A DNA stretch of 64,000 bases from Arthrobacter cupressi (GTDB taxonomy: Bacteria > Actinomycetota > Actinomycetes > Actinomycetales > Micrococcaceae). Below, piece after piece: positions 35,331-44,663 of the stretch; the first letter of the stretch is position 1, and every line of letters starts with the position of its first letter. The notes below the pieces were generated by a model that ran no database searches, was not told where the DNA came from, and saw only the letters and a list, made by a program, of their open reading frames with translations. The position numbers and the translations under genes were made by a program. The stretch is from positions 105,172 to 169,171 of the forward strand of contig NZ_FNEI01000010.1 of assembly GCF_900099975.1 (NCBI RefSeq), in the 5' to 3' direction.

Positions 35331-36740
35331 TTGGAAAGCTACGACGCCCTCCTGGCCTCAATCACCCCGTCCACCGGCGAAACACGGAACATCCTGGACC
35401 CCGCCACCGGTGAGGTGGTCGGTCAGGCCCCCGTCCACACCGTCGAGGACCTGGAAGCCGCCATCGCCGCCGCGGCCGAGGCGCAGCCGGCCTGGGCGGC
35501 GCTGGGCCACGACGCCAGGTCCGCCGCGCTGCTGAGGGCCGCCGACGCCGTCGAACGCTCCGCAGAAGAGCTCGCCCGGTTGCTCTCCCGCGAGCAGGGC
35601 AAGCCGCTGAACGGGCCTAACGCCCGGTTCGAAGTCGGCGCCTGCGCCGCCTGGCTGCGCACCGCCGCCACGACCCCGCTCGAGCCTGAGACGGTGGTGG
35701 ACGACGGCCAGACCCGCGCCGAACTGCACTACCGGCCCATCGGCGTCGTGGGCGCCATCGGGCCCTGGAACTGGCCCATGATGATCACCGTCTGGCAGAT
35801 CGCCCCCGCCCTGCGGATGGGCAACACCGCCGTCGTCAAGCCCTCCAAGATGACCCCGCTCTCCGTCCTGGCCCTGATCAAGGTCCTCAATGAAGAACTG
35901 CCCGAAGGCATCCTGCACGTGGTCTCCGGCGACCGGCACGTCGGCGCCCGCCTCGCCGAGCACGCCGCCATCGGCAAGGTGATGTTCACCGGCTCCACCG
36001 CCGCCGGCCGCGAAATCATCCGCTCCTCCGCCGACACCATCAAACGCCTCACCCTGGAACTCGGCGGCAACGACGCCGGCATCGTCCTGCCCGATGCCGA
36101 CCCCAAGGCGATCGCACAGGACCTGTTCTGGGGCGCGTTCATCAACACCGGCCAGACCTGCGCGGCGTTGAAGCGTCTCTACGTGCACGACTCCATCTAC
36201 GACGCCGTCTGCGACGAGCTCACCGCGGTCGCCCAAGCGATGCCCATGGGCGTGGGCCTGGACGAGAACAACGTCCTGGGCCCGCTGCAGAACAAGGCCC
36301 AGTACGACGTCGTCGCGTCCCTGGTCGAAGCAGCCCGAGACTCCGGCGCCAGAGTCCTGACCGGCGGCAACCCCGATCCGGAGCAGCCCGGCTACTTCTA
36401 CCCCACCACCCTCGTGGCCGACATTAGCAACGACAACCCGCTCGTGGCCGAGGAACAGTTCGGCCCCGCCCTGCCGATCATCCGCTACAGCTCCGTGAAC
36501 GAAGCCGTCGCCATGGCGAACGCGCTCGACGTCGGACTGGGCGCCTCGGTCTGGTCCCCCGACCTCACCGCAGCCCGCGACGTCGCCGCCCGCCTCCAGG
36601 CCGGCACCGTATGGATCAACAAGCACGGCGCCGTGGACCCCCGCGTCCCCTTCGGCGGCGCCAAGCAATCGGGCTACGGACTCGAGTTCGGCGTCGAAGG
36701 CCTCAAGCACCTCGGCGTCCCCCAGGTGATCAACGGCTGA
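35331..36740 (+). CDS. Aldehyde dehydrogenase (NAD(P)-dependent)
   Basis: A 469-residue ALDH-superfamily enzyme, close to the succinate-semialdehyde/aromatic-aldehyde group. Hallmarks are GPWNWPMMI, the NAD site FTGSTAAGR, Glu243 in LELGGNDAGIV and the catalytic Cys277 in NTGQTCAALKR. The start is a TTG with GGAG seven bases upstream; no ATG or GTG is available in frame before the conserved region. It follows the amine oxidase on the same strand and probably oxidises its aldehyde product to the acid. Confidence 0.92.
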   Translation: MESYDALLASITPSTGETRNILDPATGEVVGQAPVHTVEDLEAAIAAAAEAQPAWAALGHDARSAALLRAADAVERSAEELARLLSREQGKPLNGPNARFEVGACAAWLRTAATTPLEPETVVDDGQTRAELHYRPIGVVGAIGPWNWPMMITVWQIAPALRMGNTAVVKPSKMTPLSVLALIKVLNEELPEGILHVVSGDRHVGARLAEHAAIGKVMFTGSTAAGREIIRSSADTIKRLTLELGGNDAGIVLPDADPKAIAQDLFWGAFINTGQTCAALKRLYVHDSIYDAVCDELTAVAQAMPMGVGLDENNVLGPLQNKAQYDVVASLVEAARDSGARVLTGGNPDPEQPGYFYPTTLVADISNDNPLVAEEQFGPALPIIRYSSVNEAVAMANALDVGLGASVWSPDLTAARDVAARLQAGTVWINKHGAVDPRVPFGGAKQSGYGLEFGVEGLKHLGVPQVING

Positions 36741-36753
36741 ACTAACGGCTGGG

Positions 36754-36801
36754 ACGCAAGGAGGGCACCACCGGAGCAATTCCGGTGGTGCCCTCCTGCG
36801 T
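36754..36801. terminator. Strong hairpin between convergent ALDH and nirD
   Basis: A 21-bp stem interrupted by a single bulged A, with the loop GCAAT, lies between two converging genes. No T-run follows on either side. It is probably a bidirectional terminator. Confidence 0.7.
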
Positions 36802-36823
36802 TGCACCGGTCAGCTTGTACGGC

Positions 36824-37198
36824 TCAGACCGCCACTTCGAGGTTGCCGTCCACGATCCTCGTGGCAAAGCAGTCCAGGCGGAGTCCGGGGGTGGTGAAGC
36901 ATTCGCCGGTCTGCAGGTCGTAGACCTCCTTGTGCAGCGGGGAGGCGATGGTGGGACGGCCGCCACGGGAGCCGGTGATGCCGCGGGCCATGACGTTGGA
37001 CAGCGTGGCGGGGTCCTGCTGCGCCACGGCGTAGACCTCGCCGGACTCCAGGCGGAACAGCGCGAGCTGCCTGCCGTCCACCAGGGCGGCTTCGCCCCAG
37101 GCGAATTCCAGCTCCTCGACGGCGCAGACGCGGTGCCACGCGCCGGCCTGCTCTTCAACCTGACGTTCGATGCTTTCAAGACCAATGGCCATGTTCAA
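36824..37198 (-). CDS. nirD: Nitrite reductase small subunit NirD
   Basis: A 124-residue protein with the Rieske-like NirD fold but without the cysteine/histidine iron-sulfur ligands, as is normal for NirD. Family features include WHRVCAVEELE, QLALFRLESGEVYAVAQQDP and the loop SPLHKEVYDLQTGECF. It forms the assimilatory NADH-nitrite reductase with NirB. Unlike the common nirBD order, it is divergent from nirB, with about 270 bp between them. Confidence 0.92.
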   Translation of the reverse strand: MNMAIGLESIERQVEEQAGAWHRVCAVEELEFAWGEAALVDGRQLALFRLESGEVYAVAQQDPATLSNVMARGITGSRGGRPTIASPLHKEVYDLQTGECFTTPGLRLDCFATRIVDGNLEVAV

Positions 37199-37364
37199 CC
37201 CCTATCGCTTGGCCCGCCGGGCGGCGGCTCCGATGCCGCCACCGGACAGGCAGTGTGCAGCCAGACAACAACGGTAGGTGCGGGATGTTTCGGCCGGATG
37301 CGGCCCATGTGTCGGCCCCGTAAAGGAGTACTCACAGGGGCTTGAAAGCCGTGGTGATGCAGAA

Positions 37365-37402
37365 GTTAAGCCCCCGAAACAATCGGGAAACTGACGCGAA
37401 AC
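37365..37402 (+). promoter_or_regulatory. GlnR-type box upstream of nirB
   Basis: Four five-base half-sites spaced by exactly six bases: GTTAA, GAAAC, GAAAC and GAAAC. This fits the actinobacterial GlnR consensus of alternating gTnAC and GaAAC sites with 6-bp spacing. It ends about 66 bp before the nirB ATG and lies within the nirD-nirB gap, so both genes could be controlled by nitrogen status. Confidence 0.65.
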
Positions 37403-37468
37403 TGCCCGTCCATAAGCTGCTGCAAGGAGTCGTAGAGGACGTTCTGCGGCGCACGTGAAAGGGTGCCG

Positions 37469-40087
37469 ATGAACGCACACACCACCAGCCCCAATGCCCC
37501 GCGCCGGATTGTCGTTGCCGGCGGCGGCCCCGCCGCACACCGCTTCGCGGACGCCATGCATACGCGCGGCCTCGATGGATGGCAGGTCACGGTGCTGACC
37601 GAAGAGGCCCACCTGCCCTACGACCGCGTGGCGCTGAGCAAGGCACTGACCGACATGGAGTATGACCTCACCCTGGGCGAAGCGGCCATGTGGGATCACG
37701 AGGCACTGGACCTGCGCACGGGCGAACGGGTGGTCAAGATCGACCCGGACGCCAGGACCGTGGAAACTGCAGCCGGCAACACCTATGGCTACGACGCCCT
37801 CGTGGTTGCCACCGGATCGAACGCGGCCCGCCTGCCCATTCCGGGCGCCGAGCACACGCACGTCTACCGGACCCTTGAGGACGTGTGGGCCATCAACGGC
37901 GCCATTACCGCGCTCCGTGAAAAGCTCGGCCGCGAAGTCACCGCAGTGACCATCGGAGGCGGCCTCCTGGGCCTGGAAGCCGCAGCAGGGACCGAGCAAC
38001 TGGGCGCCACCCCCGTGGTGATCGACGGCGCGAACTGGCTGATGGCCACCCAGCTCGATGAAGGGGCCGGCCAGGCGCTCGGCCGCCTCATCAAGGAAAA
38101 GGGATTCGAGATCCACGGCGGGGTCTTCCCCTCCGAGGTCCTTTCCGACGACGACGGCCAGGTCACCGGTGTCCTGATGGCCGACGGCCGGACCATCGCG
38201 GCGGACATCGTCATCGTCGCCATCGGCGTGCGTCCCCGCGACGAGCTGTTCAGGGCGGCCGACGGCGAGGAGCAGCTCTTCTCGCTCGGTCCCCGCGGCG
38301 GTGTGGTCATCGATGAGGGCTGTCAGACCGAGATTCCCGGCATCTACGCCATCGGTGAGGTGGCCAACTTCGGCGGCATGTGCCTGGGTCTGGTGGCCCC
38401 GGCCAACACGATGGCCGAGATCGTGGCGGACCGCCTGCACGGCGGACAGGCGACCTTCCCCGGCTTTGACACCGCCACCAAGCTCAAGCTCTCCGGCGTG
38501 GACGTGGCCAGCTTCGGCGACGCCTTCGCCGAGACCGAGCACGCCCTGGAAATCGTCTACGCCGACCCCGCCCGCGGCGTCTACCAGAAAATCGTCACCA
38601 CCGATGATGCGAAGACCCTGCTGGGCGGCATCTTCGTGGGCGACGCCACCCCGTACATGAGCCTGCGCCCGCTGCTGGGCCGTGAACTTCCGGCCGAACC
38701 CGGTGCGTTCCTCAGCGCGGCCGGCGGCGGCGAGGCCCCGGAAACCGAACTGCCCGACGACGCGATCCTGTGCTCCTGCAACAACGTCGCCGCGGGCTCC
38801 ATCCGCGATGCCATCAACGGCTGCGGCTCCTGCGAGGGCAACGCCCCCGTCCAGGACCTGGGCGAACTGAAGAGCTGCTCCCGGGCCGGAACCCAGTGCG
38901 GCTCCTGCGTGCCGATGCTCAAGAAGCTGCTCGAAGGCGAACTGAAGAAGTCCGGCGTCGAGGTTTCCAAGGCCCTGTGCGAGCACATCAGCCTCTCCCG
39001 CCAGGAACTGTTCGAAACCATCCGCATCCTGGAACTGACCTCCTTCGAAGAAATCATGGCCAAATACGGCACCGGCGCCGGCTGCGACATCTGCAAACCC
39101 ACCATCGCGTCGATTCTCGCGTCGCAGCATTCGGCGTATGTGCTGGATGCGGGACGGGGAACGCTGCAGGACACCAACGACCGCGCCCTGGCCAACATGC
39201 AGAAGGACGGCACTTACTCGGTGGTTCCCCGGATCGCGGGCGGGGAAATCACGCCGGACGGGCTGGCCGTGATTGCCGCGGTGGCCAAGAAGTACGGCCT
39301 GTACACGAAGATCACCGGCGGGCAGCGGATCGACATGTTCGGCGCCCGGCTCGAACAGCTCCCGGAAATCTGGAAGGAACTGGTGGACGCCGGCTTCGAG
39401 TCCGGCCAGGCCTACGGCAAGAGCCTGCGCACCGTGAAATCCTGCGTCGGCTCCACCTGGTGCCGTTACGGCGTCCAGGACTCCGTGGCCATGGCCATCA
39501 ACCTGGAACTGCGCTACCGCGGCCTGCGCAGCCCGCACAAGCTCAAAATGGGCGTGTCCGGCTGCGCCCGCGAATGCGCCGAAGCCCGCGGCAAGGACGT
39601 GGGCGTGATCGCAACCGCAGACGGCTGGAACCTCTACGTCGGAGGCAACGGCGGCGCCACCCCCGCCCACGCGCAGCTCCTGGCCAAGGACCTGGACGAT
39701 GACACCCTCATCAAGTACATCGACCGCTACTTCATGTACTACATCCGCACCGCCGACCGCCTCCAGCGAACCGCCCGCTGGCAGGAAGAACTCGAGGGCG
39801 GCCTGGAGCACGTCCGCCAGGTCGTGGTAGAGGATTCCCTGGGCATCGCCGACGAACTTGAGGCCGCCATGGCCAAGCACATCGGGACATACCGGGACGA
39901 GTGGGCCGAAACCCTGAAGGACCCGGAGCGCCTGCGCCGCTTCCGGTCCTTCGTCAACGCCCCCGACCAGAAGGACGACTCCATCACTTTCGTCCCGGAA
40001 CGCGGCCAAATCCGCCCGGCCACCAACGAGGAAAAGGGCAAGGTGCTGATCGGCGCCACCATCCCCGTCCGCGGCGACGCCGGCTGA
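37469..40087 (+). CDS. nirB: NADH-dependent nitrite reductase large subunit NirB
   Basis: An 872-residue enzyme that reduces nitrite to ammonium. Domains in order: an FAD/NADH pyridine nucleotide reductase (GGGPAAHRFADAM, later a Rossmann GGGLLGLEAAAG), two BFD-like [2Fe-2S] regions with CSCNNV and CGSCEG motifs, and a siroheme/[4Fe-4S] sulfite/nitrite-reductase domain with C-x5-C in SCVGSTWCRYG and C-x3-C in SGCARECAEARGKD. The ATG is chosen over a GTG two codons earlier because AAAGGG is well spaced. A T-rich terminator follows. A GlnR-type box precedes it. Confidence 0.96.
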   Translation: MNAHTTSPNAPRRIVVAGGGPAAHRFADAMHTRGLDGWQVTVLTEEAHLPYDRVALSKALTDMEYDLTLGEAAMWDHEALDLRTGERVVKIDPDARTVETAAGNTYGYDALVVATGSNAARLPIPGAEHTHVYRTLEDVWAINGAITALREKLGREVTAVTIGGGLLGLEAAAGTEQLGATPVVIDGANWLMATQLDEGAGQALGRLIKEKGFEIHGGVFPSEVLSDDDGQVTGVLMADGRTIAADIVIVAIGVRPRDELFRAADGEEQLFSLGPRGGVVIDEGCQTEIPGIYAIGEVANFGGMCLGLVAPANTMAEIVADRLHGGQATFPGFDTATKLKLSGVDVASFGDAFAETEHALEIVYADPARGVYQKIVTTDDAKTLLGGIFVGDATPYMSLRPLLGRELPAEPGAFLSAAGGGEAPETELPDDAILCSCNNVAAGSIRDAINGCGSCEGNAPVQDLGELKSCSRAGTQCGSCVPMLKKLLEGELKKSGVEVSKALCEHISLSRQELFETIRILELTSFEEIMAKYGTGAGCDICKPTIASILASQHSAYVLDAGRGTLQDTNDRALANMQKDGTYSVVPRIAGGEITPDGLAVIAAVAKKYGLYTKITGGQRIDMFGARLEQLPEIWKELVDAGFESGQAYGKSLRTVKSCVGSTWCRYGVQDSVAMAINLELRYRGLRSPHKLKMGVSGCARECAEARGKDVGVIATADGWNLYVGGNGGATPAHAQLLAKDLDDDTLIKYIDRYFMYYIRTADRLQRTARWQEELEGGLEHVRQVVVEDSLGIADELEAAMAKHIGTYRDEWAETLKDPERLRRFRSFVNAPDQKDDSITFVPERGQIRPATNEEKGKVLIGATIPVRGDAG

Positions 40088-40114
40088 CACGGGAGCTGCC
40101 TCAGCAGACCAGGC

Positions 40115-40158
40115 GGGCGGCCGCCGTCGTACTTCACGACGGCGGCCGCCCCCTTTTT
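40115..40158 (+). terminator. Intrinsic terminator of nirB
   Basis: A perfect 16-bp GC-rich stem with a five-base loop (ACTTC) is followed by CC and five T residues, a typical intrinsic terminator about 27 bp after the nirB stop. Confidence 0.85.
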
Positions 40159-40260
40159 GCCGCGCGTCAGGGGCCGCGTTGCCCGCCAGGGTTCACGGCC
40201 AGGGTCCGCCGGGTTAGGGTTGCGCTGAGGTGCATCCGCCCGGCCAGTGTGGAGGAATTC

Positions 40261-40857
40261 ATGAACAAGGTCACATGCGATCTCACCGTTTCCCTGGACG
40301 GCTTCCTCGCCGGCCCGGACCAAAGCCTCTCCGAGCCACTGGGCAAGGGCGGAGAGAGCCTGCACCGCTGGATGTTCGAGGAGCCCGAAGCCAATGCAGA
40401 AGCGATCCAAGGGATCCTTTCCGCCGGCGCCTACATCATGGGCCGCAACATGTTCGCCGGCCCGGGGCCGATCGCGTGGGCCGCGGACTGGCGCGGCTGG
40501 TGGGGCGAAGAGCCTCCTTACCATGCCCCGGTCTTCGTCCTCACCCACCATCCCCGCCCGCCCCTGGAAATGGGCGGCGGCACGACGTTCCATTTCGTGG
40601 CCGATGGAGTCGGCTCCGCCCTGGCGCAGGCGCGGGCGGCAGCCGGCGAGCGGGACGTCGCCGTCGCGGGCGGCGCGGACACGGCCCGGCAGTTCCTGTC
40701 AGCCGGATTGATCGACGAACTGCGGCTCCACATCTCCCCGCTCATCCTGGGCGGAGGCACCCGGCTGCTGGACGGCGTCGGGAACCTCACGCTGGAACCC
40801 ACTGAGGTGAGCGGCACGGGCCTGGTCACGCACGTGCGCTACCGCGTGGTCCGCTAG
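40261..40857 (+). CDS. Dihydrofolate reductase-like (RibD C-terminal domain) protein
   Basis: A 198-residue protein of the RibD_C/DHFR-like fold (DUF family known as 'dihydrofolate reductase family protein'). Motifs include DLTVSLDGFLAGPDQSLSE, YIMGRNMFAG and VAGGADTARQFL..GLIDELRLHISPLILGGGTRL. It ends 12 bp from the convergent paralog on the other strand. The reductase substrate is unknown; these proteins are usually not the housekeeping DHFR. Confidence 0.88.
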   Translation: MNKVTCDLTVSLDGFLAGPDQSLSEPLGKGGESLHRWMFEEPEANAEAIQGILSAGAYIMGRNMFAGPGPIAWAADWRGWWGEEPPYHAPVFVLTHHPRPPLEMGGGTTFHFVADGVGSALAQARAAAGERDVAVAGGADTARQFLSAGLIDELRLHISPLILGGGTRLLDGVGNLTLEPTEVSGTGLVTHVRYRVVR

Positions 40858-40868
40858 GGCGGAACGAC

Positions 40869-41498
40869 TCAGGTCCGGCCGCCCGGCGGACCGTCCAGGA
40901 CCGTTGGAATGTACTCGAGCAGCTGGAGCCGACCGTCGAAAGTCCGGCTTCCCACCATCTCCAGGGCGACGTCCGGGTAGCCGTCGTAGATCCGTTCCCG
41001 ACCGGTGCTACCGGTGATCACGGGGAACACGACGAGCCTGAACCTGTCCACGAGTCCTGCCTTCAACAGGGAGCGGGCAAGGCTGAGACTCCCGAGGGTG
41101 GTCAGGGGCCCTTTCCCTTCCTGCTTCATCTGCCGCACGGCCTCAACCGCGTCGCCGCCGACCAACTGCGAATTCGGCCAGCTCAGCGGGGCTTTGAGCG
41201 TGGACGAGAAGATGACTTTCGGAACCGCGTCAAGGCCGGTCAGCGCGGCCCCCTCGTCTTCCGAGAATCCGGAGTCCTGCTCCGTGGCTTCCCCGGACAT
41301 GCTGGACATCACGCGGTAGGTGTTCGCCCCCATCAGGAAGGTGTAGCCCTTTTCGCCTTCCTCCCCCAGCCAGGCCAGGTATTCGGGGCCCTCCAAGCCC
41401 CACCACCCGGGCCAGCCCTCGGCGGAGGCGTAGCCGTCCAGAGAAATGATCAGGTCCACCATCAGGGACGTTGCGGGGTCGGCGGTGGTTTCTCCCAT
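40869..41498 (-). CDS. Dihydrofolate reductase-like (RibD C-terminal domain) protein
   Basis: A 209-residue member of the same RibD_C/DHFR-like family as its convergent neighbour, with DLIISLDGYASAEGWPGW, FLMGANTYRVM, LVGGDAVEAVRQMK and LLKAGLVDRFRLVVFPVITGSTGRERIY. The ATG giving MGETTADP has GAGGAG upstream. The two DHFR-like genes differ in length and detail, so they are not a recent duplication. Substrate unknown. Confidence 0.87.
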   Translation of the reverse strand: MGETTADPATSLMVDLIISLDGYASAEGWPGWWGLEGPEYLAWLGEEGEKGYTFLMGANTYRVMSSMSGEATEQDSGFSEDEGAALTGLDAVPKVIFSSTLKAPLSWPNSQLVGGDAVEAVRQMKQEGKGPLTTLGSLSLARSLLKAGLVDRFRLVVFPVITGSTGRERIYDGYPDVALEMVGSRTFDGRLQLLEYIPTVLDGPPGGRT

Positions 41499-41577
41499 GA
41501 CAGTCTCCTCGTTGAGCTCGACGCCGGTGCGGGGCAATGCTAACCCCGGCCATGGCAGGCTACAAGGGCCGTGCTGC

Positions 41578-42969
41578 TCAGCCCTGGGAGGGAAGGCCCG
41601 TGATTTCCGACGCTTTTTCTTCCGCTGCGGCCACGGCGTAGGACGCCGAAACCCGGCGATATGCGGGGGTCAGGAAAGCCAGCAGCGCCGTGAGGATCAT
41701 GATGACTCCGGCGATGAGGAAGACCAGGGCAATGCCCCGCGAAGTGCCCTCACCCAGCAGCGGCGCCAGTTGGGCGGCCCCCTCGCCGGAGCGCGCGTAT
41801 GGGATGATCCAGAACTGTGCGATCGGAGCGATGAGGAACGCGGTGACCGGCGCTGCCGCGGATTCGACCGCCATCGCGAAGCCGAACACCCGGCCCTGCC
41901 GGTTTAGCGGCACCACCTGCTGGATGACTGTCTGCTCGGCGGCCTCCACCACGGGCACCAGGACCAGGTAAAGCCAGATCCCCGCTACGTACAGCCAGGC
42001 CCATTCACGCACCGTGAACACCGCGCCGAGGATTCCCATCAGGACCACGGCAAGCAGCATCGACCGCAGCGGGTTCTTCCCCAGGCCGAATTTGCCCACG
42101 AGGGCTCCGCCCACAATGAAGCCGGTGGATCCAAGCGCAAAGAACGTCCCCCACAGCTCGACGGGGAACATCTCCAGGCCGTAGGGGTCCATCAGCGCCA
42201 TGTAGACGCCCCCGATGAAGTTGTTGAACGTGGAAAAGAGGATCAACGCGAACAAGCCTGCGATTGCCAGGACCGCTGCGATGGAGCCGCGCAGGTCGAA
42301 CGTTCCCTGCGCGTCCGTTGTGGCCACCTGTACTTCCTCGGGCATCCGCAGCACGAGCAGATGGGCAAAGGCCAGGGCGGTGAGCACTACCGCGACAACC
42401 ACGGTCCACCCCATGCCCAGCAGCCCGACCGACAGCCCGGATAGCACCGAGGTGACGATGAAGGCCAGCCCTTGGACCATGCCCACCATTCCGTTGGCGT
42501 TCGCCCGTTTCTCCGGGTCGATGAGGATGGTCACGGTGGTGGAAAGGGCGACGTTGCGCATGTTTTCCACCACGGCACCCACAAGAATGATGAGGGTGAA
42601 GACCCAAAACCACGGCTGCGTCAGGTCCAACAGCCCGGCGGCCGGCGTCACCAGGAAGATTCCCCCGGCCAGCAGGAACATCACCAACGTGAAGATTGCG
42701 GCGAAGCGCATCACGGCAAGTTTCCGGTAGCGGTCCACGAAGGTACCGAAACTGATGCTGGACAGAGCGATCAACAGCATGTAGGCGCCGCCGATCACAC
42801 CGGTGGCGATAACGTTCCGGGTTTCCAGGTACACCCAGAACGTGAGGGCGAACCACAAGTAGCTTGTGGTGATGTTTGCCAGGGCCGTGTTGACCAAGAT
42901 CCCGGCAAAGGTCCGCGAGCGCTGTTCCGGACTGCGCGTGGAGGTGACGAGGCTCTCCTGCTCGGTCAT
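41578..42969 (-). CDS. Major facilitator superfamily transporter
   Basis: A 463-residue MFS protein with about 12 hydrophobic helices. An early loop motif (FGTFVDRYRKLAVMRF) matches the MFS loop 2-3 signature. The helices LILVGAVVENMRNVALSTT and IWLYLVLVPVVEAAEQTVIQQVVP resemble MFS exporters of the MacB/EmrB-independent 'MFS_3' group. It probably exports a small compound. It is divergent from an FAD monooxygenase. Confidence 0.88.
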   Translation of the reverse strand: MTEQESLVTSTRSPEQRSRTFAGILVNTALANITTSYLWFALTFWVYLETRNVIATGVIGGAYMLLIALSSISFGTFVDRYRKLAVMRFAAIFTLVMFLLAGGIFLVTPAAGLLDLTQPWFWVFTLIILVGAVVENMRNVALSTTVTILIDPEKRANANGMVGMVQGLAFIVTSVLSGLSVGLLGMGWTVVVAVVLTALAFAHLLVLRMPEEVQVATTDAQGTFDLRGSIAAVLAIAGLFALILFSTFNNFIGGVYMALMDPYGLEMFPVELWGTFFALGSTGFIVGGALVGKFGLGKNPLRSMLLAVVLMGILGAVFTVREWAWLYVAGIWLYLVLVPVVEAAEQTVIQQVVPLNRQGRVFGFAMAVESAAAPVTAFLIAPIAQFWIIPYARSGEGAAQLAPLLGEGTSRGIALVFLIAGVIMILTALLAFLTPAYRRVSASYAVAAAEEKASEITGLPSQG

Positions 42970-43092
42970 GCGTCCCAGTCTAGTGACGGGTCACCGCTGC
43001 GCCAGTGTCCGCAGCGTTTCAGGGGGGCTTTTGGGAAGGCCCCCCAGCCGATCCATACTGGCCATCGGGTGCCGAAGAAAGCGAGTTCAGGG

Positions 43093-44559
43093 ATGCAGGA
43101 CGTGGTGGTGGTCGGGTGCGGGCCGACGGGGATGATGCTGGCCGGTGAGCTGAAACTGGCGGGGGCGGACGTGGTCGTCCTCGAACGGCGCGAATCCCAG
43201 GAGCTGGCGGGCCCGCGCGGCGGCGGTATCCATGCCCGGACCATCGAGCTGCTTGACCAGCGCGGAATCGCCGGGCCCTTCCTCGGGGAAGGCAGGACGA
43301 TCAACGCCGCCACGTTCGGCGGCACCGCACTGGACCTTGGCGGGCTGCCTACGCGGCACCCGTACACGCTCGCGCTGTTCCAGAACGACATCGAGCGGCT
43401 GCTGCTCCGCTGGACCGCGGAGCTGGGCGTGCCGGTGCGGCGCGGCGTGGAGGTCACCGGCGTCGTGAGCGACGACGGCGGCGTCGACGTCCAGCTCGCA
43501 TCCGGCGGATCGGTGCAGGGCCAGTACGTGGTGGGGGCCGACGGCGGCCGCAGCGCGGTGCGGCGGGCAGCCGGCATCGGCTTCAGCGGCCCGGACGCGA
43601 CGCGGAGCAGCCTGATCGCCGAGGTGCGGGTGACCGGGGAGCTGACGCCGTCCGGAAAGATCGACGAGCGCGGCGTGCACGGGCTGCACCCGCTGGGCGA
43701 CGGCATGGTGCGGGTCGTGTTGACCGAAGCCGAGCTGGGACCGAACACCGAGCCCACGCTTGAAGAGCTGCGGCGGGGTCTGACCGAAGTGTTCGGCACG
43801 GACTTCGGAGTGCACAGCCCCGCCTGGCTGTCGAGATTCACGGACGCCACGCGGCAGGCGGAGTCCTACCGTAAGGACCGCGTGCTGCTGGCCGGTGACG
43901 CGGCGCACGTGCACTCCCCCACCGGCGGGCTCGGCATCGGCCTCGGCATCCAGGACGCCGTCAACCTTGGCTGGAAGCTCGGGCAGGTGGTGCGCGGCGT
44001 CTCGGGCGAGGAGCTGCTCGACAGCTACGACGCCGAACGCCGTCCCGCCGGGGCGCGTGCGCTGAAATACACCATGGCGCAGTCATTGTTCCAGAAGGCC
44101 GACCCGCGGCAGGAGGCGCTGCGGGATTTGCTCGACGAGGTGCTGGTCCTCGACGACGCGGCCGCCCTGGTGGCTGCCCTGGTCACCGGTCTCGACGTGG
44201 CGTACAAGGTCGGTGCCCAGGGGCCCGGGGCCGGGCACCCACTGCCGGGGCGACGCATGCCGGACCTCGACGTCGTCACCGCAGACGGCCCCGTACGCGT
44301 GTTCGAGCTGCTGCACCAGGCCCGGCCGGTGCTGCTCGAACTCGGCGGTCCGGGCCTGGACACCGGTGCCTGGGCCGGGAGGGTGCGGCACGTCACCGCG
44401 GATTACGACGGCGGGTGGCGGCTTCCGGTGCTGGGTGAAGTGGCAGCCCCCACGGCCGTCCTGATACGTCCCGACGGCTATGTTGCGTGGGTCGGTGAAG
44501 GCTCGGCTGAAGGCCTCAGCGGGGCGCTGGCCACCTGGTGCGGCGCAGCGGACACCTAG
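43093..44559 (+). CDS. FAD-dependent aromatic monooxygenase (PheA/TfdB or rifampicin-monooxygenase type)
   Basis: A 488-residue class A flavoprotein hydroxylase. FAD-binding motifs are GCGPTGMMLAGEL near residue 8, ADGGRSAVRR and LLAGDAAHVHSPTGGLGIGLGI. The C-terminal thioredoxin-like domain is as in phenol and antibiotic hydroxylases, including rifampicin monooxygenase Rox. It is divergent from an MFS exporter, a common arrangement for drug-inactivation and efflux. The substrate is unproven. Confidence 0.87.
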   Translation: MQDVVVVGCGPTGMMLAGELKLAGADVVVLERRESQELAGPRGGGIHARTIELLDQRGIAGPFLGEGRTINAATFGGTALDLGGLPTRHPYTLALFQNDIERLLLRWTAELGVPVRRGVEVTGVVSDDGGVDVQLASGGSVQGQYVVGADGGRSAVRRAAGIGFSGPDATRSSLIAEVRVTGELTPSGKIDERGVHGLHPLGDGMVRVVLTEAELGPNTEPTLEELRRGLTEVFGTDFGVHSPAWLSRFTDATRQAESYRKDRVLLAGDAAHVHSPTGGLGIGLGIQDAVNLGWKLGQVVRGVSGEELLDSYDAERRPAGARALKYTMAQSLFQKADPRQEALRDLLDEVLVLDDAAALVAALVTGLDVAYKVGAQGPGAGHPLPGRRMPDLDVVTADGPVRVFELLHQARPVLLELGGPGLDTGAWAGRVRHVTADYDGGWRLPVLGEVAAPTAVLIRPDGYVAWVGEGSAEGLSGALATWCGAADT

Positions 44560-44663
44560 CCTCCGGCCGGCATGCGGCACCTGCCGCCGCTTCCACCGTC
44601 CACCCCTTTCTCCCTCCCCCGCATAGGGCCATCATGGACAAAGGGGAGGAAGAGGCTCGTCCA

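Noticed and set aside
37202..40090. Minus-strand ORF of 962 codons opposite nirB
   Set aside because: It mirrors nirB almost exactly, has no family features and arises because GC-rich codons leave few stops on the complementary frame. Similar mirror ORFs lie opposite the amine oxidase and ggt.
43022..43045. Hairpin with seven-pair G/C stem between the MFS and monooxygenase genes
   Set aside because: Short stem with T residues in the loop, not after it, and located upstream of both divergent genes. Could be chance in GC-rich DNA.
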